The translations under genes were made by a program, and so were the position numbers. A DNA stretch of 64,000 bases from Starkeya sp. ORNL1 (GTDB lineage Bacteria > Pseudomonadota > Alphaproteobacteria > Rhizobiales > Xanthobacteraceae), in contig NZ_CP048834.1 of assembly GCF_012971745.1 (NCBI RefSeq), positions 620,001 to 684,000 on the forward strand, in the 5' to 3' direction. Under the pieces are notes generated by a model, which was not told where the DNA came from, did not search any database, and was given only the letters and a program-made list of their open reading frames with translations. Shown here piece after piece: positions 53,572-61,606 of the stretch. How positions within the stretch are numbered: the stretch's first letter is position 1; each line of letters starts with the position of its first letter.

Positions 53572-54959
53572 TCGTCACGACGGACGAGCCTGTCGCCATG
53601 CCCACCGCTCCGACCTTTGCCGAGGCGACCAGGGTATGGGCCAGGATCGGCCTCCTGAGCTTCGGTGGGCCGGCCGGCCAGATCGCCCTCATGCACAAGG
53701 AACTGGTCGAGGAGCGCCGCTGGATGGGCGAGCAGCGTTTCCTGCATGCCCTCAATTACTGCATGCTGTTGCCTGGCCCGGAGGCGCAGCAACTTGCCAC
53801 CTATATTGGCTGGCTGATGCATCGCACCCTCGGCGGGCTCATCGCCGGGCTGCTGTTCGTGCTGCCCGGCGCCCTCGTGATGCTGGGCCTCAGTATCCTC
53901 TATGCCGTCTATCGCGAGATACCGCTGGTCGACGCCGTGTTTTTCGGCGTGAAGGCCGCGGTGCTCGCGGTGGTGGTCGAGGCAGTGCTGCGGATCGGCA
54001 GGCGAGCCCTCAAGAACCGCACCATGGTTGCCATCGCGGTCGCGGCCTTTATCGGCATCTATGTCTTCCACGTTCCGTTCCCGCTCATCATCCTGATCGC
54101 GGGCTTGGTCGGCTGGATCGGCAGTCGGCAGGCACCCCAACTCTTCACGGCCGGCGGGCACGGCTCGAAGGGGGATACGCCCGATTTCAAGGGCGTCGTC
54201 GATTTGATGTTCGAGCGCGGTGAGCTTGCCCATGCCGACCCATCCCGGGGGCGAGCCTTCCGCGTGCTGGCGATCTGGCTGCCGGTCTGGCTCGGACCAG
54301 TGCTGTTGCTCTGGCTGTTCACCGGCTCCGCCAGCGTGTGGACCCAGATCGGCGGCTTTTTCAGCGCGATGGCAGTCGTCACTTTCGGGGGCGCCTATGC
54401 GGTGCTGGCCTATGTCGCACAGGCCGCGGTGGGCAGCTTCGGCTGGCTCGCGCCGGGGGAGATGGTCGATGGGCTGGGGCTCGCCGAGACCACGCCCGGA
54501 CCCCTGATCATGGTGCTCCAGTTCGTCGGCTTCCTCGCCGCCTATCGGACGCCCGGCACGCTCGATCCGCTCCTTGCCGGCTGCCTCGGCGCGCTGCTCG
54601 CCACCTGGGTGACGTTTGCGCCGTGCTTCCTGTGGATCTTCCTCGGTGCGCCCTATGTCGAGGCGCTTCGCGGCAATCCGGCGATCTCGGCGGCGCTGTC
54701 GGCCATCACCGCCGCCGTGGTCGGCGTGGTGATGAACCTTGCGCTCTGGTTCGCGCTGCATGTCGTGTTCCGCGAGGTGCGGACCTTCGAGATATTCGGC
54801 ATCGGCCCGGACCTGCCCGTGCTGGCCTCGATCGACTGGAGGGCGGCGCTGCTCGCCGCTTGCGCGATGATCGCGATGCTGCGCTTCAAGGTCGGCATGA
54901 TGCCGACGCTTGGCGCCTCCGCCGCAGCTGGAGTGCTGCTCACGTATTTGTTTGCGTGA
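53562..54959 (+). CDS. chrA: Chromate efflux transporter ChrA, long (two CHR-domain) form
   Basis: A 465-residue inner-membrane protein with two homologous CHR halves. The first has RIGLLSFGGPAGQIALMHKE and MLLPGPEAQQLATYIGW; the second has FFSAMAVVTFGGAYAVLAYV and GLAETTPGPLIMVLQFVGFL. About ten to twelve membrane segments are visible. It exports chromate taken up by sulfate carriers. The ATG at 53562 follows GGGGGAGG and overlaps the end of chrB, so the two are one operon. Confidence 0.96.
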   Translation: MSIIVTTDEPVAMPTAPTFAEATRVWARIGLLSFGGPAGQIALMHKELVEERRWMGEQRFLHALNYCMLLPGPEAQQLATYIGWLMHRTLGGLIAGLLFVLPGALVMLGLSILYAVYREIPLVDAVFFGVKAAVLAVVVEAVLRIGRRALKNRTMVAIAVAAFIGIYVFHVPFPLIILIAGLVGWIGSRQAPQLFTAGGHGSKGDTPDFKGVVDLMFERGELAHADPSRGRAFRVLAIWLPVWLGPVLLLWLFTGSASVWTQIGGFFSAMAVVTFGGAYAVLAYVAQAAVGSFGWLAPGEMVDGLGLAETTPGPLIMVLQFVGFLAAYRTPGTLDPLLAGCLGALLATWVTFAPCFLWIFLGAPYVEALRGNPAISAALSAITAAVVGVVMNLALWFALHVVFREVRTFEIFGIGPDLPVLASIDWRAALLAACAMIAMLRFKVGMMPTLGASAAAGVLLTYLFA

Positions 54960-55043
54960 TAACGCCGTGCGAAGCTGAAACCGGCTGGTTGAAGCTGGGC
55001 GCCGCGACACTAGTTAAGGCGCGCACCCCAGCCGGAGGCGTCC

Positions 55044-55367
55044 GTGCCGCATACGAGACCAGGCTATATCGGCTTGATCGAGCATCGTCTGCGGACGGTC
55101 AAGGCTGGTTCAGCGCCCGGCCTTCGCTCGGAAGTTGCACATATGCTCGCCGCGGCGCGTTCGCTGGTCAATCCCGGCAGGGCCTTCGACGACGAAGTCG
55201 AACGGCTTCTCAGCGAGTGCGCATTGCTTCGGGATTCCCTGCTGGAAGGGCGGGGCGGTCGCGTGGAGCGAGCGGCGGCGCTCGCCACGCTCGCGGGAAT
55301 CGAGACGCTGCTCGCCGAGCCCCACTATCCGGTCGAAATGGACCGGCTGGCAAAGCGCCTCGGCTGA
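55044..55367 (+). CDS. Small hypothetical protein
   Basis: A 107-residue, mostly helical cytoplasmic protein with a GTG start and a CCGGAGG site. VERLLSECALLRDSLLEGRGG and AALATLAGIETLLAEP suggest a two-helix hairpin. No known family was recognised. It follows chrA after 84 bases and meets the brnA-like gene tail to tail with no gap. It may be co-transcribed with chrBA. Confidence 0.6.
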   Translation: MPHTRPGYIGLIEHRLRTVKAGSAPGLRSEVAHMLAAARSLVNPGRAFDDEVERLLSECALLRDSLLEGRGGRVERAAALATLAGIETLLAEPHYPVEMDRLAKRLG

Positions 55368-55610
55368 TTAAAGCCCAGCCGCCTTGCGCAGTGCCGCGTT
55401 GATGCGATCCTGCCAGCCCGGTCCGGCTTCCTGGAAATGATCGAGCACATCCTTGTCGAGCCGGATCGACACCTGCTCCTTCACGCCGGGCGGCGACGGA
55501 GCCTTGCGGGGAGCCACAGGCGGCATCTCGACCGGCTTGGTGGTAGCAGCTTTGAAAGCGGCCTCCGCATTGTCGCGGACCGAGCCGAATGGCCGGCGTG
55601 TCGTGGTCAT
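55368..55610 (-). CDS. BrnA-like antitoxin, no BrnT partner nearby
   Basis: An 80-residue protein. The C-terminal half, VKEQVSIRLDKDVLDHFQEAGPGWQDRINAALRKA (cut here as VSIRLDKDVLDHFQE and GPGWQDRINAALR), is the ribbon-helix-helix domain of BrnA/PF14384 antitoxins. The N-terminal 35 residues are Pro/Ala-rich. A good AGGAGA site precedes the ATG at 55610, whose first bases overlap the stop of the nicotinamidase gene as ATGA. A brnT toxin gene normally precedes brnA; none is present. It may be an orphan regulator of its own operon. Confidence 0.8.
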   Translation of the reverse strand: MTTTRRPFGSVRDNAEAAFKAATTKPVEMPPVAPRKAPSPPGVKEQVSIRLDKDVLDHFQEAGPGWQDRINAALRKAAGL

Positions 55611-56284
55611 CTCATTCTCCTGTGTTCCTGATTGTCCGCCAGGGGCGGCGCTGCCCATTCGAAGTCGGCAACGGATATGAAGCTGATGCCCGCTGCCGCC
55701 ATGGCGTCGAGGGCCGCTTCAAGTGAACCGTCGAGATCAATACCGCGGCAGGCGTCGAGCACAACAGCGACATCGAAGCCGAGCCGCGCCGCATCCAGGG
55801 CGGAATAGGCGACGCAATAGTCCGTGGCGAGGCCGGCGAGGAACACCCTGCCTATGCCACGCTCGCGCAAATAGCCGTCAAGCCCGGTCGGCGTGGTGCG
55901 GTCATTCTCGAAAAAGGCCGAATAGGAATCGATCGCGGGATCAAAGCCCTTGCGCAGCACCAATTCGGCCTTGGTCAAATCGAGATCGGGATGGAAATCG
56001 GCGCCATGCGTGCCCTGCACGCAATGCACCGGCCACAGCGTCTGCGGCCCGTAGGCGACCTCGATGGTCTCGAACGGGTGCCGGCCGGGGTGGGCCGCGG
56101 CGAAGGAGGCATGTTCGGGCGTGTGCCAATCCTGCGTGACGACGGCGCGGCCGAAGTGCGCCATCAGGCGATTGACCAGCGGCACGATGTGATGGCCGTC
56201 GCCAACGGCGAGCGTGCCGCCGGGGCAGAAGTCATTCTGAACGTCGACGACGATCATCATGTCGGAACGGGTCGGGCGGATCAC
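55607..56284 (-). CDS. pncA: Nicotinamidase/pyrazinamidase
   Basis: A 225-residue isochorismatase-fold amidase that turns nicotinamide into nicotinate for NAD salvage. The catalytic triad is visible: Asp14 in VVDVQNDF, Lys in VLRKGFDP, Cys in GLATDYCVAYSA. The metal site is QDWHTPEHASF. The GTG at 56284 was taken as start because GAGG lies upstream and the family usually starts just before DxQNDF; an ATG at 56329 is possible. Its stop overlaps the brnA-like start, an unusual translational coupling of NAD salvage and an antitoxin-type regulator. Confidence 0.93.
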   Translation of the reverse strand: MIRPTRSDMMIVVDVQNDFCPGGTLAVGDGHHIVPLVNRLMAHFGRAVVTQDWHTPEHASFAAAHPGRHPFETIEVAYGPQTLWPVHCVQGTHGADFHPDLDLTKAELVLRKGFDPAIDSYSAFFENDRTTPTGLDGYLRERGIGRVFLAGLATDYCVAYSALDAARLGFDVAVVLDACRGIDLDGSLEAALDAMAAAGISFISVADFEWAAPPLADNQEHRRMR

Positions 56285-56350
56285 GGACACCTCATGTGCC
56301 TCAGCGCGGATATGGCTGCGATAGCGCAAATCGGGGAGCGTGGCACGCGA

Positions 56351-56713
56351 TCAGCTGAAATCTCCCGATGCACCCGCTCCGCCCGAGGAACCACCGCCGC
56401 CACGTGGAGAAGGGCGGCTGCCGCGATCGTCGTCGCCCGGGCGCAGGCGGGTCTGGCCGGCCGCACGGGCCAGGAAGATGACGCTGCGACGCAGCCGGCT
56501 GGTGCGCTTGCGCGGCACCCATCCGATCACCACCAGCACCTTGCAGATGAAGGACACCACGATCAGCGCGGCGATGGCGACGAACAGCACCATGACCAGG
56601 AAAGCGCCGAGGCTTACGGTCTCGATCGGGGCAGGGGGCACGTCGTCACCGTCGCACTGGCAGCATCCATCATAGGATACCGTATATCGGTGTCGCCCGA
56701 AGCGGCGATCCAT
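56351..56713 (-). CDS. Small single- or double-pass membrane protein with Gly-rich tail
   Basis: About 120 residues if the ATG at 56713 is used. A Cys pair (DGCCQCDGDD) near the N terminus is followed by one long hydrophobic region (ETVSLGAFLVMVLFVAIAAL, continuing for 15 residues), a basic stretch (PRKRTSRLRRS) and a Gly/Ser/Arg-rich tail. This resembles small uncharacterised rhizobial membrane proteins, but no family is certain. The ribosome-binding site is weak. It lies between pncA and the GST gene on the same strand. Confidence 0.5.
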   Translation of the reverse strand: MDRRFGRHRYTVSYDGCCQCDGDDVPPAPIETVSLGAFLVMVLFVAIAALIVVSFICKVLVVIGWVPRKRTSRLRRSVIFLARAAGQTRLRPGDDDRGSRPSPRGGGGSSGGAGASGDFS

Positions 56714-56769
56714 CGTTCGACCAAGCTGTCGCCGCACGCGGTTACCGCCAGGCCTCTCTCGCGAAAGGC

Positions 56770-57417
56770 TCAATCGCGATCCGGCGCACCGAGCGGGAAG
56801 AAGGGGCGGTACGGCCGCGCCTCGTCAACCGCGCGGGCGAAAGAGGGTCGCGCCAGCAGGCGTTGACGATAGGCATGCACGTTCGTGAAAGCTGCGCCGA
56901 TCGTGTGCGTCCAGTCGGCGTAGAACAGCGCCGGCGCCGCCGCACAATCCGCAAGGCTGAAAGCGCCACCCGCCGCCCATTCCCGTCCAGCCATCACGCC
57001 GTCGAGCCAGCCATAGGCGGTGTCGAGCATCGCGCGAGCTTCGTTCGCGCCGTAGGGATCGCGGTCGGCCTCGGGCCGGATGCTGTCGAACACGATCTTC
57101 TGCTGGGGCGTCGAGATGTAGTTGTCGAAGAAGCGATCCATCAAGCGGACCCGGAGCGCCCCGTCGCGATCGACGGGGATGAACCTCACGGGACCCGGAT
57201 GATGCAGGTCGAGGTACTCGATGATGATGCTGGATTCGAGGATCGTCGCCCCTTCGTCCTTCAGGATCGGGAACCGCTTGATCGGCCATAGGGCGGTGAA
57301 CTCGGCCATGGTCGGCGTGTCGTCGAGCATGCGGAACTCGAACGGCGTGTCGTTCTCATAGAGCGCGATCAGGGCTTTCTGGCAGTAGGAGGAGAAGGGG
57401 TGGGCATAAAGCTGCAT
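56770..57417 (-). CDS. Glutathione S-transferase family protein
   Basis: A 215-residue protein. The N-terminal thioredoxin-like domain (LYAHPFSSYCQKALIALYEN, 1-80) carries SSYCQK as the probable thiol-interacting site and FPILKDEGATILESSIIIEYL for glutathione binding, cut here as EGATILESSIIIEYL. The C-terminal helical domain contains SLADCAAAPALFYADW, the GST N-capping region. The ATG at 57417 was chosen for its family-typical start. The substrate is unknown. It is on the same strand as pncA. Confidence 0.92.
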   Translation of the reverse strand: MQLYAHPFSSYCQKALIALYENDTPFEFRMLDDTPTMAEFTALWPIKRFPILKDEGATILESSIIIEYLDLHHPGPVRFIPVDRDGALRVRLMDRFFDNYISTPQQKIVFDSIRPEADRDPYGANEARAMLDTAYGWLDGVMAGREWAAGGAFSLADCAAAPALFYADWTHTIGAAFTNVHAYRQRLLARPSFARAVDEARPYRPFFPLGAPDRD

Positions 57418-57498
57418 CGAGGTGGCTCCATGGCGAGGGGTCACCTCAAGGACGAATTACGGCGCCGATTTCCGACATGGTCGGCGACGGCAATGAGC

Positions 57499-57933
57499 CT
57501 AGATGGTCAGCTCGCCTTCGTCGGTGCCGTCCCAATAGTGGATGCGCGACGCGTGGACCTTGATCAGCACGAGGCCGGCCGTGTCCACGCCCTCCTCGAA
57601 CCAGTTGGTGAGATCCGAAGTCCAATGTGTCTCGAATTCCGCCTTGTCCCGGATCAGCGTTGCGTTGCCTTCGACCGCGATGAAGATCGGCGGGGTGCCG
57701 AACAGGCCTTTCCTGCCCTGCAATGAGAGGCCGACGTGCGGATCGCGTTCGATCTCGGAGACGACATGAGTGTGGTCGAGCGCGAAGAAGAAGGAGTCTC
57801 CATCATATTCGACATCGCCATTGTTGCTCATGGGCCGCGCCGCAATTCCGCCGCCGGGCGTGTGCGTCGACAGCATGGCGAAATCGATGTCCCGCATCTC
57901 TTTCGAGATGTCCGAAAGCGTCATTGTGCTCAC
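57499..57933 (-). CDS. PNPOx-fold general-stress-type flavin protein
   Basis: A 144-residue split-barrel protein of the pyridoxamine-phosphate-oxidase-like family. FAMLSTHTPGGGIAARPMS, LDHTHVVSEIERDPHVGLSLQ and HYWDGTDEGEL follow the general stress protein 26 pattern, in which the dimer binds FMN or FAD. The GTG at 57933 has a GGAGGA site; an ATG three codons later is possible. It follows the secreted-protein gene by 128 bases and may be the last gene of the cluster that starts at 61606. Confidence 0.85.
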   Translation of the reverse strand: MSTMTLSDISKEMRDIDFAMLSTHTPGGGIAARPMSNNGDVEYDGDSFFFALDHTHVVSEIERDPHVGLSLQGRKGLFGTPPIFIAVEGNATLIRDKAEFETHWTSDLTNWFEEGVDTAGLVLIKVHASRIHYWDGTDEGELTI

Positions 57934-58061
57934 GTTCGTCCTCCAGCTTTGTGGAGTGGGAACGTTCGGCGCCGGATTTTGATCCCGCCGACTGTCATGC
58001 GACGACGCGGCTGGCGGCCACGCGGACTATCGCCGCCTGGCCGCCAGGTCTTCACCAATCG

Positions 58062-58505
58062 TCATGGCCTGGCGGCCTGCACCTCGGGCTTCACGAGCGC
58101 ACGAATGCCCGCGAAGATACGCCCGGGAAACAGCCTGCCATACGCGACCACGCCGTCGTCCTTCCACGTCAGGCGATCTCCGGAGAGAGCGAGCGTGCTG
58201 CAATCCCAGGTCTTTGGCGGGGCGATCTCGGTCTGGTCGTCATCGGGATCATAGGCAAGGCAGAGCTTGTTGCCGTCTATGCGCCACCAGCCCCGATACG
58301 ATTCCCTGTTGTTGCGGCCGACGATCGCACCGTTCGGCTGCAAGAACTCCTCGTAATACTTGCCGTCCTCGATGCCGATGATGGTATTTCCGACGACCCG
58401 GGCACGGATTTCAGCGCCGCTGAGCTCGCCCTCCGCGGCGAGAGCGCCGGTGTGGAGCGGCAGCAGGATCAAGAGGATAGGTCCCAGATACTTGATGGCA
58501 TGCAT
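58062..58505 (-). CDS. Small secreted protein of unknown function
   Basis: A 147-residue protein with a Sec signal ending at ALAAEG. The mature part has LSGAEIRARVVGNTIIGI, a Gly/Tyr-rich beta pattern with YYEEFLQPNGAIVGR and YRGWWRIDGNKLCLAYD, and a single Cys pair. This is a calycin-like or DUF995-like pattern common in Hyphomicrobiales, of no known function. The GGAGGA site fits the ATG at 58505. It starts 24 bases after the membrane-anchored protein gene and probably belongs to the same operon as the FAD-methyltransferase fusion. Confidence 0.7.
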   Translation of the reverse strand: MHAIKYLGPILLILLPLHTGALAAEGELSGAEIRARVVGNTIIGIEDGKYYEEFLQPNGAIVGRNNRESYRGWWRIDGNKLCLAYDPDDDQTEIAPPKTWDCSTLALSGDRLTWKDDGVVAYGRLFPGRIFAGIRALVKPEVQAARP

Positions 58506-58529
58506 GATCTTGTCCTCCGCAGTTTGCTG

Positions 58530-59369
58530 TCAGCCGAGAAGGTACGGATAGGCGACAAAGCCGAGATCGCAGAGCAGTACGAACAGGATCGCGAGCTCCA
58601 CCTTCAAGTTTCCATTGGCCTGTTGGGCCTCGAGCAGTCGCGAAGTGATGAGTTCGTAGTGTTCGAGCGCGAAATCGATCGGTTCGCCCAGCACTTCGAG
58701 GCGATCGTAAAGCTCGGCCTGCAAGGCGAGCTCGCCGAACAGACGCTTTGAACCGGCCTGAAGCGCGCGATCGAGCTGCTCGAGCGTAGCCTCAAGCCGC
58801 AGCGCTGAACTTGCCATTGCCGTCACCGTTTCCGCGACGCGACTGACCTTCGCCTTGCGGAACCATTGGTCCCGCGCATAGACGGTGTGCGTCAGGCGGG
58901 TGTCGCGCCGGATCGCCGGCCAGATGGCGGACATCCTCGCTTCGAGCGCGCTGGTGTCGCGCTCGGCGATGGTGAAGCGGGTCACCGCGTCCAGTGCCTC
59001 GTCGAGCTGTTCCGGCGCGGCGTAGACGATGGCAAGCGTATCGGTCCAAACGACGCGGGCGGTGCGCAGACCGGCCCGAACGACGCGGCCGGCTGCCGTG
59101 CTCACCATGGGAACGCCGGCAAGCCAGGGAATTTCGATATCCGTCGACGCGCCGGGCGGCATCCACAGCACCGCCAGCGACTTGCCGCCATCATCGTGAA
59201 TCGTCGGCGGTGGCATCCGGAGATCCTCTGCCATCCATCTCGCATAGACGGTGCGGGGCTCCGTAATCGTGTCGACGCGATCTTCGGTCTCTAGCGGACG
59301 GGTCCGGAAACGGACGCGCCAGGCTTTTGCCTCGATATCGGGCAGATGCACGACATTGGTTTTCAGCAT
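58530..59369 (-). CDS. C-terminally anchored membrane protein of unknown function
   Basis: A 279-residue protein with a soluble N-terminal domain (residues 1-150), a long helical region likely to form a coiled coil (about 180-245, AELYDRLEVLGEPIDFALEH), and one C-terminal membrane helix (LAILFVLLCDLGFVAYPYLL). This topology resembles RMD1/DUF155 proteins, but the sequence motifs do not match well enough to assign it. AGGGAG precedes the ATG at 59369. It starts 53 bases after the fusion protein gene, which suggests a membrane tether or partner for that enzyme. Confidence 0.75.
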   Translation of the reverse strand: MLKTNVVHLPDIEAKAWRVRFRTRPLETEDRVDTITEPRTVYARWMAEDLRMPPPTIHDDGGKSLAVLWMPPGASTDIEIPWLAGVPMVSTAAGRVVRAGLRTARVVWTDTLAIVYAAPEQLDEALDAVTRFTIAERDTSALEARMSAIWPAIRRDTRLTHTVYARDQWFRKAKVSRVAETVTAMASSALRLEATLEQLDRALQAGSKRLFGELALQAELYDRLEVLGEPIDFALEHYELITSRLLEAQQANGNLKVELAILFVLLCDLGFVAYPYLLG

Positions 59370-59422
59370 GTTACTGCTCCCTGTCGATCATCGAAATCAG
59401 GTGACTCTGGTTGGTCTGCTAG

Positions 59423-61606
59423 TCAGGGATTCGGTGCGGTGATGAGCGCGGCCGGAATGCGCTCATCCTCATAGAGGTGATCGCGAATGATCCGCTCGGC
59501 CGCCTCGATGGCGTCGAGATCCTGCGCGGCACTCGCTTCGGTGCCGTAGAAGCAATAGAGGACGCTCTCGGGGTCCTCGTACCAGACGCCTGATGCGAGG
59601 CCGGCGGCGACCGTTTTCTTCCAGACCACGTCCAATCGCCGCGGGTCGGCCAGCGCAAATCCGAAGCCGACGGCGATCAGCTGATCCGCCCAGTCCCAGC
59701 GAGAGGTGAAGGTACCGATGCCGGACAGCAACTCCTTGCGCTCCACGAACTCGATCGGCAGGTCAACGGTAGCGGAGCCAAGGACCAGGCCGTACCGGGT
59801 GACGCGGCGGACCTCCTTCAGCAGATCGGAAAGCTGTGCGCGCTCGAAGCGGCAGAGGCCGGTGTCGAGCACCACGTCGAAATAGCCCGCGGCGAGCTTC
59901 ATATCCGCCAGCGCGCAGCACAGATTGACCTCGCGCAGCTCACGCGGTGTCTTTGCCCAGACCGAGCGGCTCGGCTCGATACCGATAGCGTCGAAGCCGA
60001 GGGCGCGAAGACCGGCAACGAGCCGGCCGCGGCCGGAGCCGATATTGAGGATGCGGGCGCCGGGGCGCACGCCCCACACCAGTTCGAGCAGTTCGGCGAG
60101 ATAGGAGGCATTGAAGATCGCCCCTTGCTCCTCGTCGTCACCGATGAACCAATGGCTGATCGTGGTGCCGCCGATGCGTTCCTTCCGGTAGGCTTGGCGC
60201 TTGCCCAGGATCTCCGCCACCAGGATATCAGTCGCGGCATCGGCGGAATCGAGGACGCCATTGAGCGTCGCATCGAACAGGTAGTCGCCGACCGTGATCA
60301 GGCCCGGAAGCTGTTCGGCTGTCGGCCGATGATTCTGGTAGGGGCTCCGCACCGGGTAGCCGCCGGGAATGGCGTTGACCGATGCCATCCAGCGATGGAC
60401 GCGGCTGTCGACGATGAGCCGCTTGCCGATGGCGAGCTCCGGCGGAAGCGCATCGAGGCATAATTTCTCGATCTCGCTATCGGAGAGGTTCGCGAGCCCC
60501 AAGGCGGCGTTTCCGGCAATCAGGAAGCCGAGTACGCCCCAGCTGCCGATCGCGTTGCGCGCGCCCTCGTCATAGACGCAGCAACCGTCGAAGGCGTCGA
60601 GCATCCACCACGCGCCCGGCAGCAGTTCGCGCCAGAACGGACGCTGAAAAACCAATGTTGCGCGCAGATAATGGCCCGGCCGGTCGAAATAGTTGATGTG
60701 CCGTGCCATGGCCTGCTGGAGGTGCGGCGATCGCCAGTCGATGATGGAGAGCGCCGTCAGTGGCAGGCACAGCACGACATAGTCGGCCACGATGGCCTCG
60801 CACGTGCCGTTGATGCACATGCCGAGCTGATAGGTCCCGTCGAACAGTGGCCGGACCGAATTCAGGGATGCGTTGAACCTGACATCGGCATCGATCTGCT
60901 CGACCAGGCGATCGACGATCTGCTCATTGCCGCCGATGACGGAGAAGACGTCGATATAGCCTTCACTGTCCATCAGGGCGTTCTTGAGGAAGGTGAGCCC
61001 GTTGGTGAGATGCGGCGGCGCGGCGACATCGCTGTGCGCCATCACCCGCACGTATCGGCGGGCCATTTCGTCGGACATCTCCGCGGCGATTACGTCCTCC
61101 CCGGATATGCGAGCCCAGGGATGGCGGTTGTCGACGTTACGGGCGCTCGAGTAATAGTCTTGCGGCCGAAGCATTTCGGTGCGCTTCTGCCGAAACGCGC
61201 TGACCTGCTCCTGCGTCACGTCGCCGAACTCGGCACCAAGATGATCACTGTCTACGATGATCTTGCTGTCGAGTATGCAGGCGCCACCGGAAATGTGCTT
61301 GATCTCCAATCCCAGTTCGTTCTGGATCAGATCGCGCAGCGGATCCGGGCCAAGCGCGGAATAGTCATAGATTTCCGCAACCCCGGCTTCATAGATGCCG
61401 ACTCCGGCAAGTTCCTTGGTGACGATCTTTCCGCCGAGCCTTTCACTGGCTTCGTAAATCGTGATCGAGCAGGCGTTTCCAGCCTTTGCCGCGAGATGCC
61501 GGGCGGTGAATAGACCTCCGGGTCCGCCACCGATAATAGCAACCCTGTACTTTGGAAACGACGAATCAACTGAAGAAAAGTCCGATGCAACCGGTATATC
61601 CTTCAT
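59423..61606 (-). CDS. FAD amine-oxidase-like protein fused to a SAM-dependent methyltransferase
   Basis: A 727-residue protein with no signal peptide. Residues about 18-470 form a flavin amine oxidase/phytoene-desaturase-type fold: YRVAIIGGGPGGLFTARHL at 20-38, EASERLGGKI at 52-61, IGGNEQIVDRLVE at 224-236 and the C-terminal FAD motif LITVGDYLFDATLNGVLDSA at 436-455. After a short linker (470-500), residues about 500-690 form a class I methyltransferase: ARILNIGSGRGRLVAGLRAL at 517-536 (motif I), IGIEPSR, and FDVVLDTGLCRFERAQLSDL at 576-595. A GAGGAGGT site precedes the ATG. Next come a membrane-anchored protein and a secreted protein. The substrate is unknown; a secondary metabolite or pigment is one guess. 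Confidence 0.88.
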   Translation of the reverse strand: MKDIPVASDFSSVDSSFPKYRVAIIGGGPGGLFTARHLAAKAGNACSITIYEASERLGGKIVTKELAGVGIYEAGVAEIYDYSALGPDPLRDLIQNELGLEIKHISGGACILDSKIIVDSDHLGAEFGDVTQEQVSAFRQKRTEMLRPQDYYSSARNVDNRHPWARISGEDVIAAEMSDEMARRYVRVMAHSDVAAPPHLTNGLTFLKNALMDSEGYIDVFSVIGGNEQIVDRLVEQIDADVRFNASLNSVRPLFDGTYQLGMCINGTCEAIVADYVVLCLPLTALSIIDWRSPHLQQAMARHINYFDRPGHYLRATLVFQRPFWRELLPGAWWMLDAFDGCCVYDEGARNAIGSWGVLGFLIAGNAALGLANLSDSEIEKLCLDALPPELAIGKRLIVDSRVHRWMASVNAIPGGYPVRSPYQNHRPTAEQLPGLITVGDYLFDATLNGVLDSADAATDILVAEILGKRQAYRKERIGGTTISHWFIGDDEEQGAIFNASYLAELLELVWGVRPGARILNIGSGRGRLVAGLRALGFDAIGIEPSRSVWAKTPRELREVNLCCALADMKLAAGYFDVVLDTGLCRFERAQLSDLLKEVRRVTRYGLVLGSATVDLPIEFVERKELLSGIGTFTSRWDWADQLIAVGFGFALADPRRLDVVWKKTVAAGLASGVWYEDPESVLYCFYGTEASAAQDLDAIEAAERIIRDHLYEDERIPAALITAPNP

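Noticed and set aside
58530..59369. Assignment of the anchored protein to the RMD1/DUF155 family
   Set aside because: Topology is similar (soluble domain, helical region, C-terminal membrane helix) but the characteristic RMD1 motifs were not found, so it was left unassigned.
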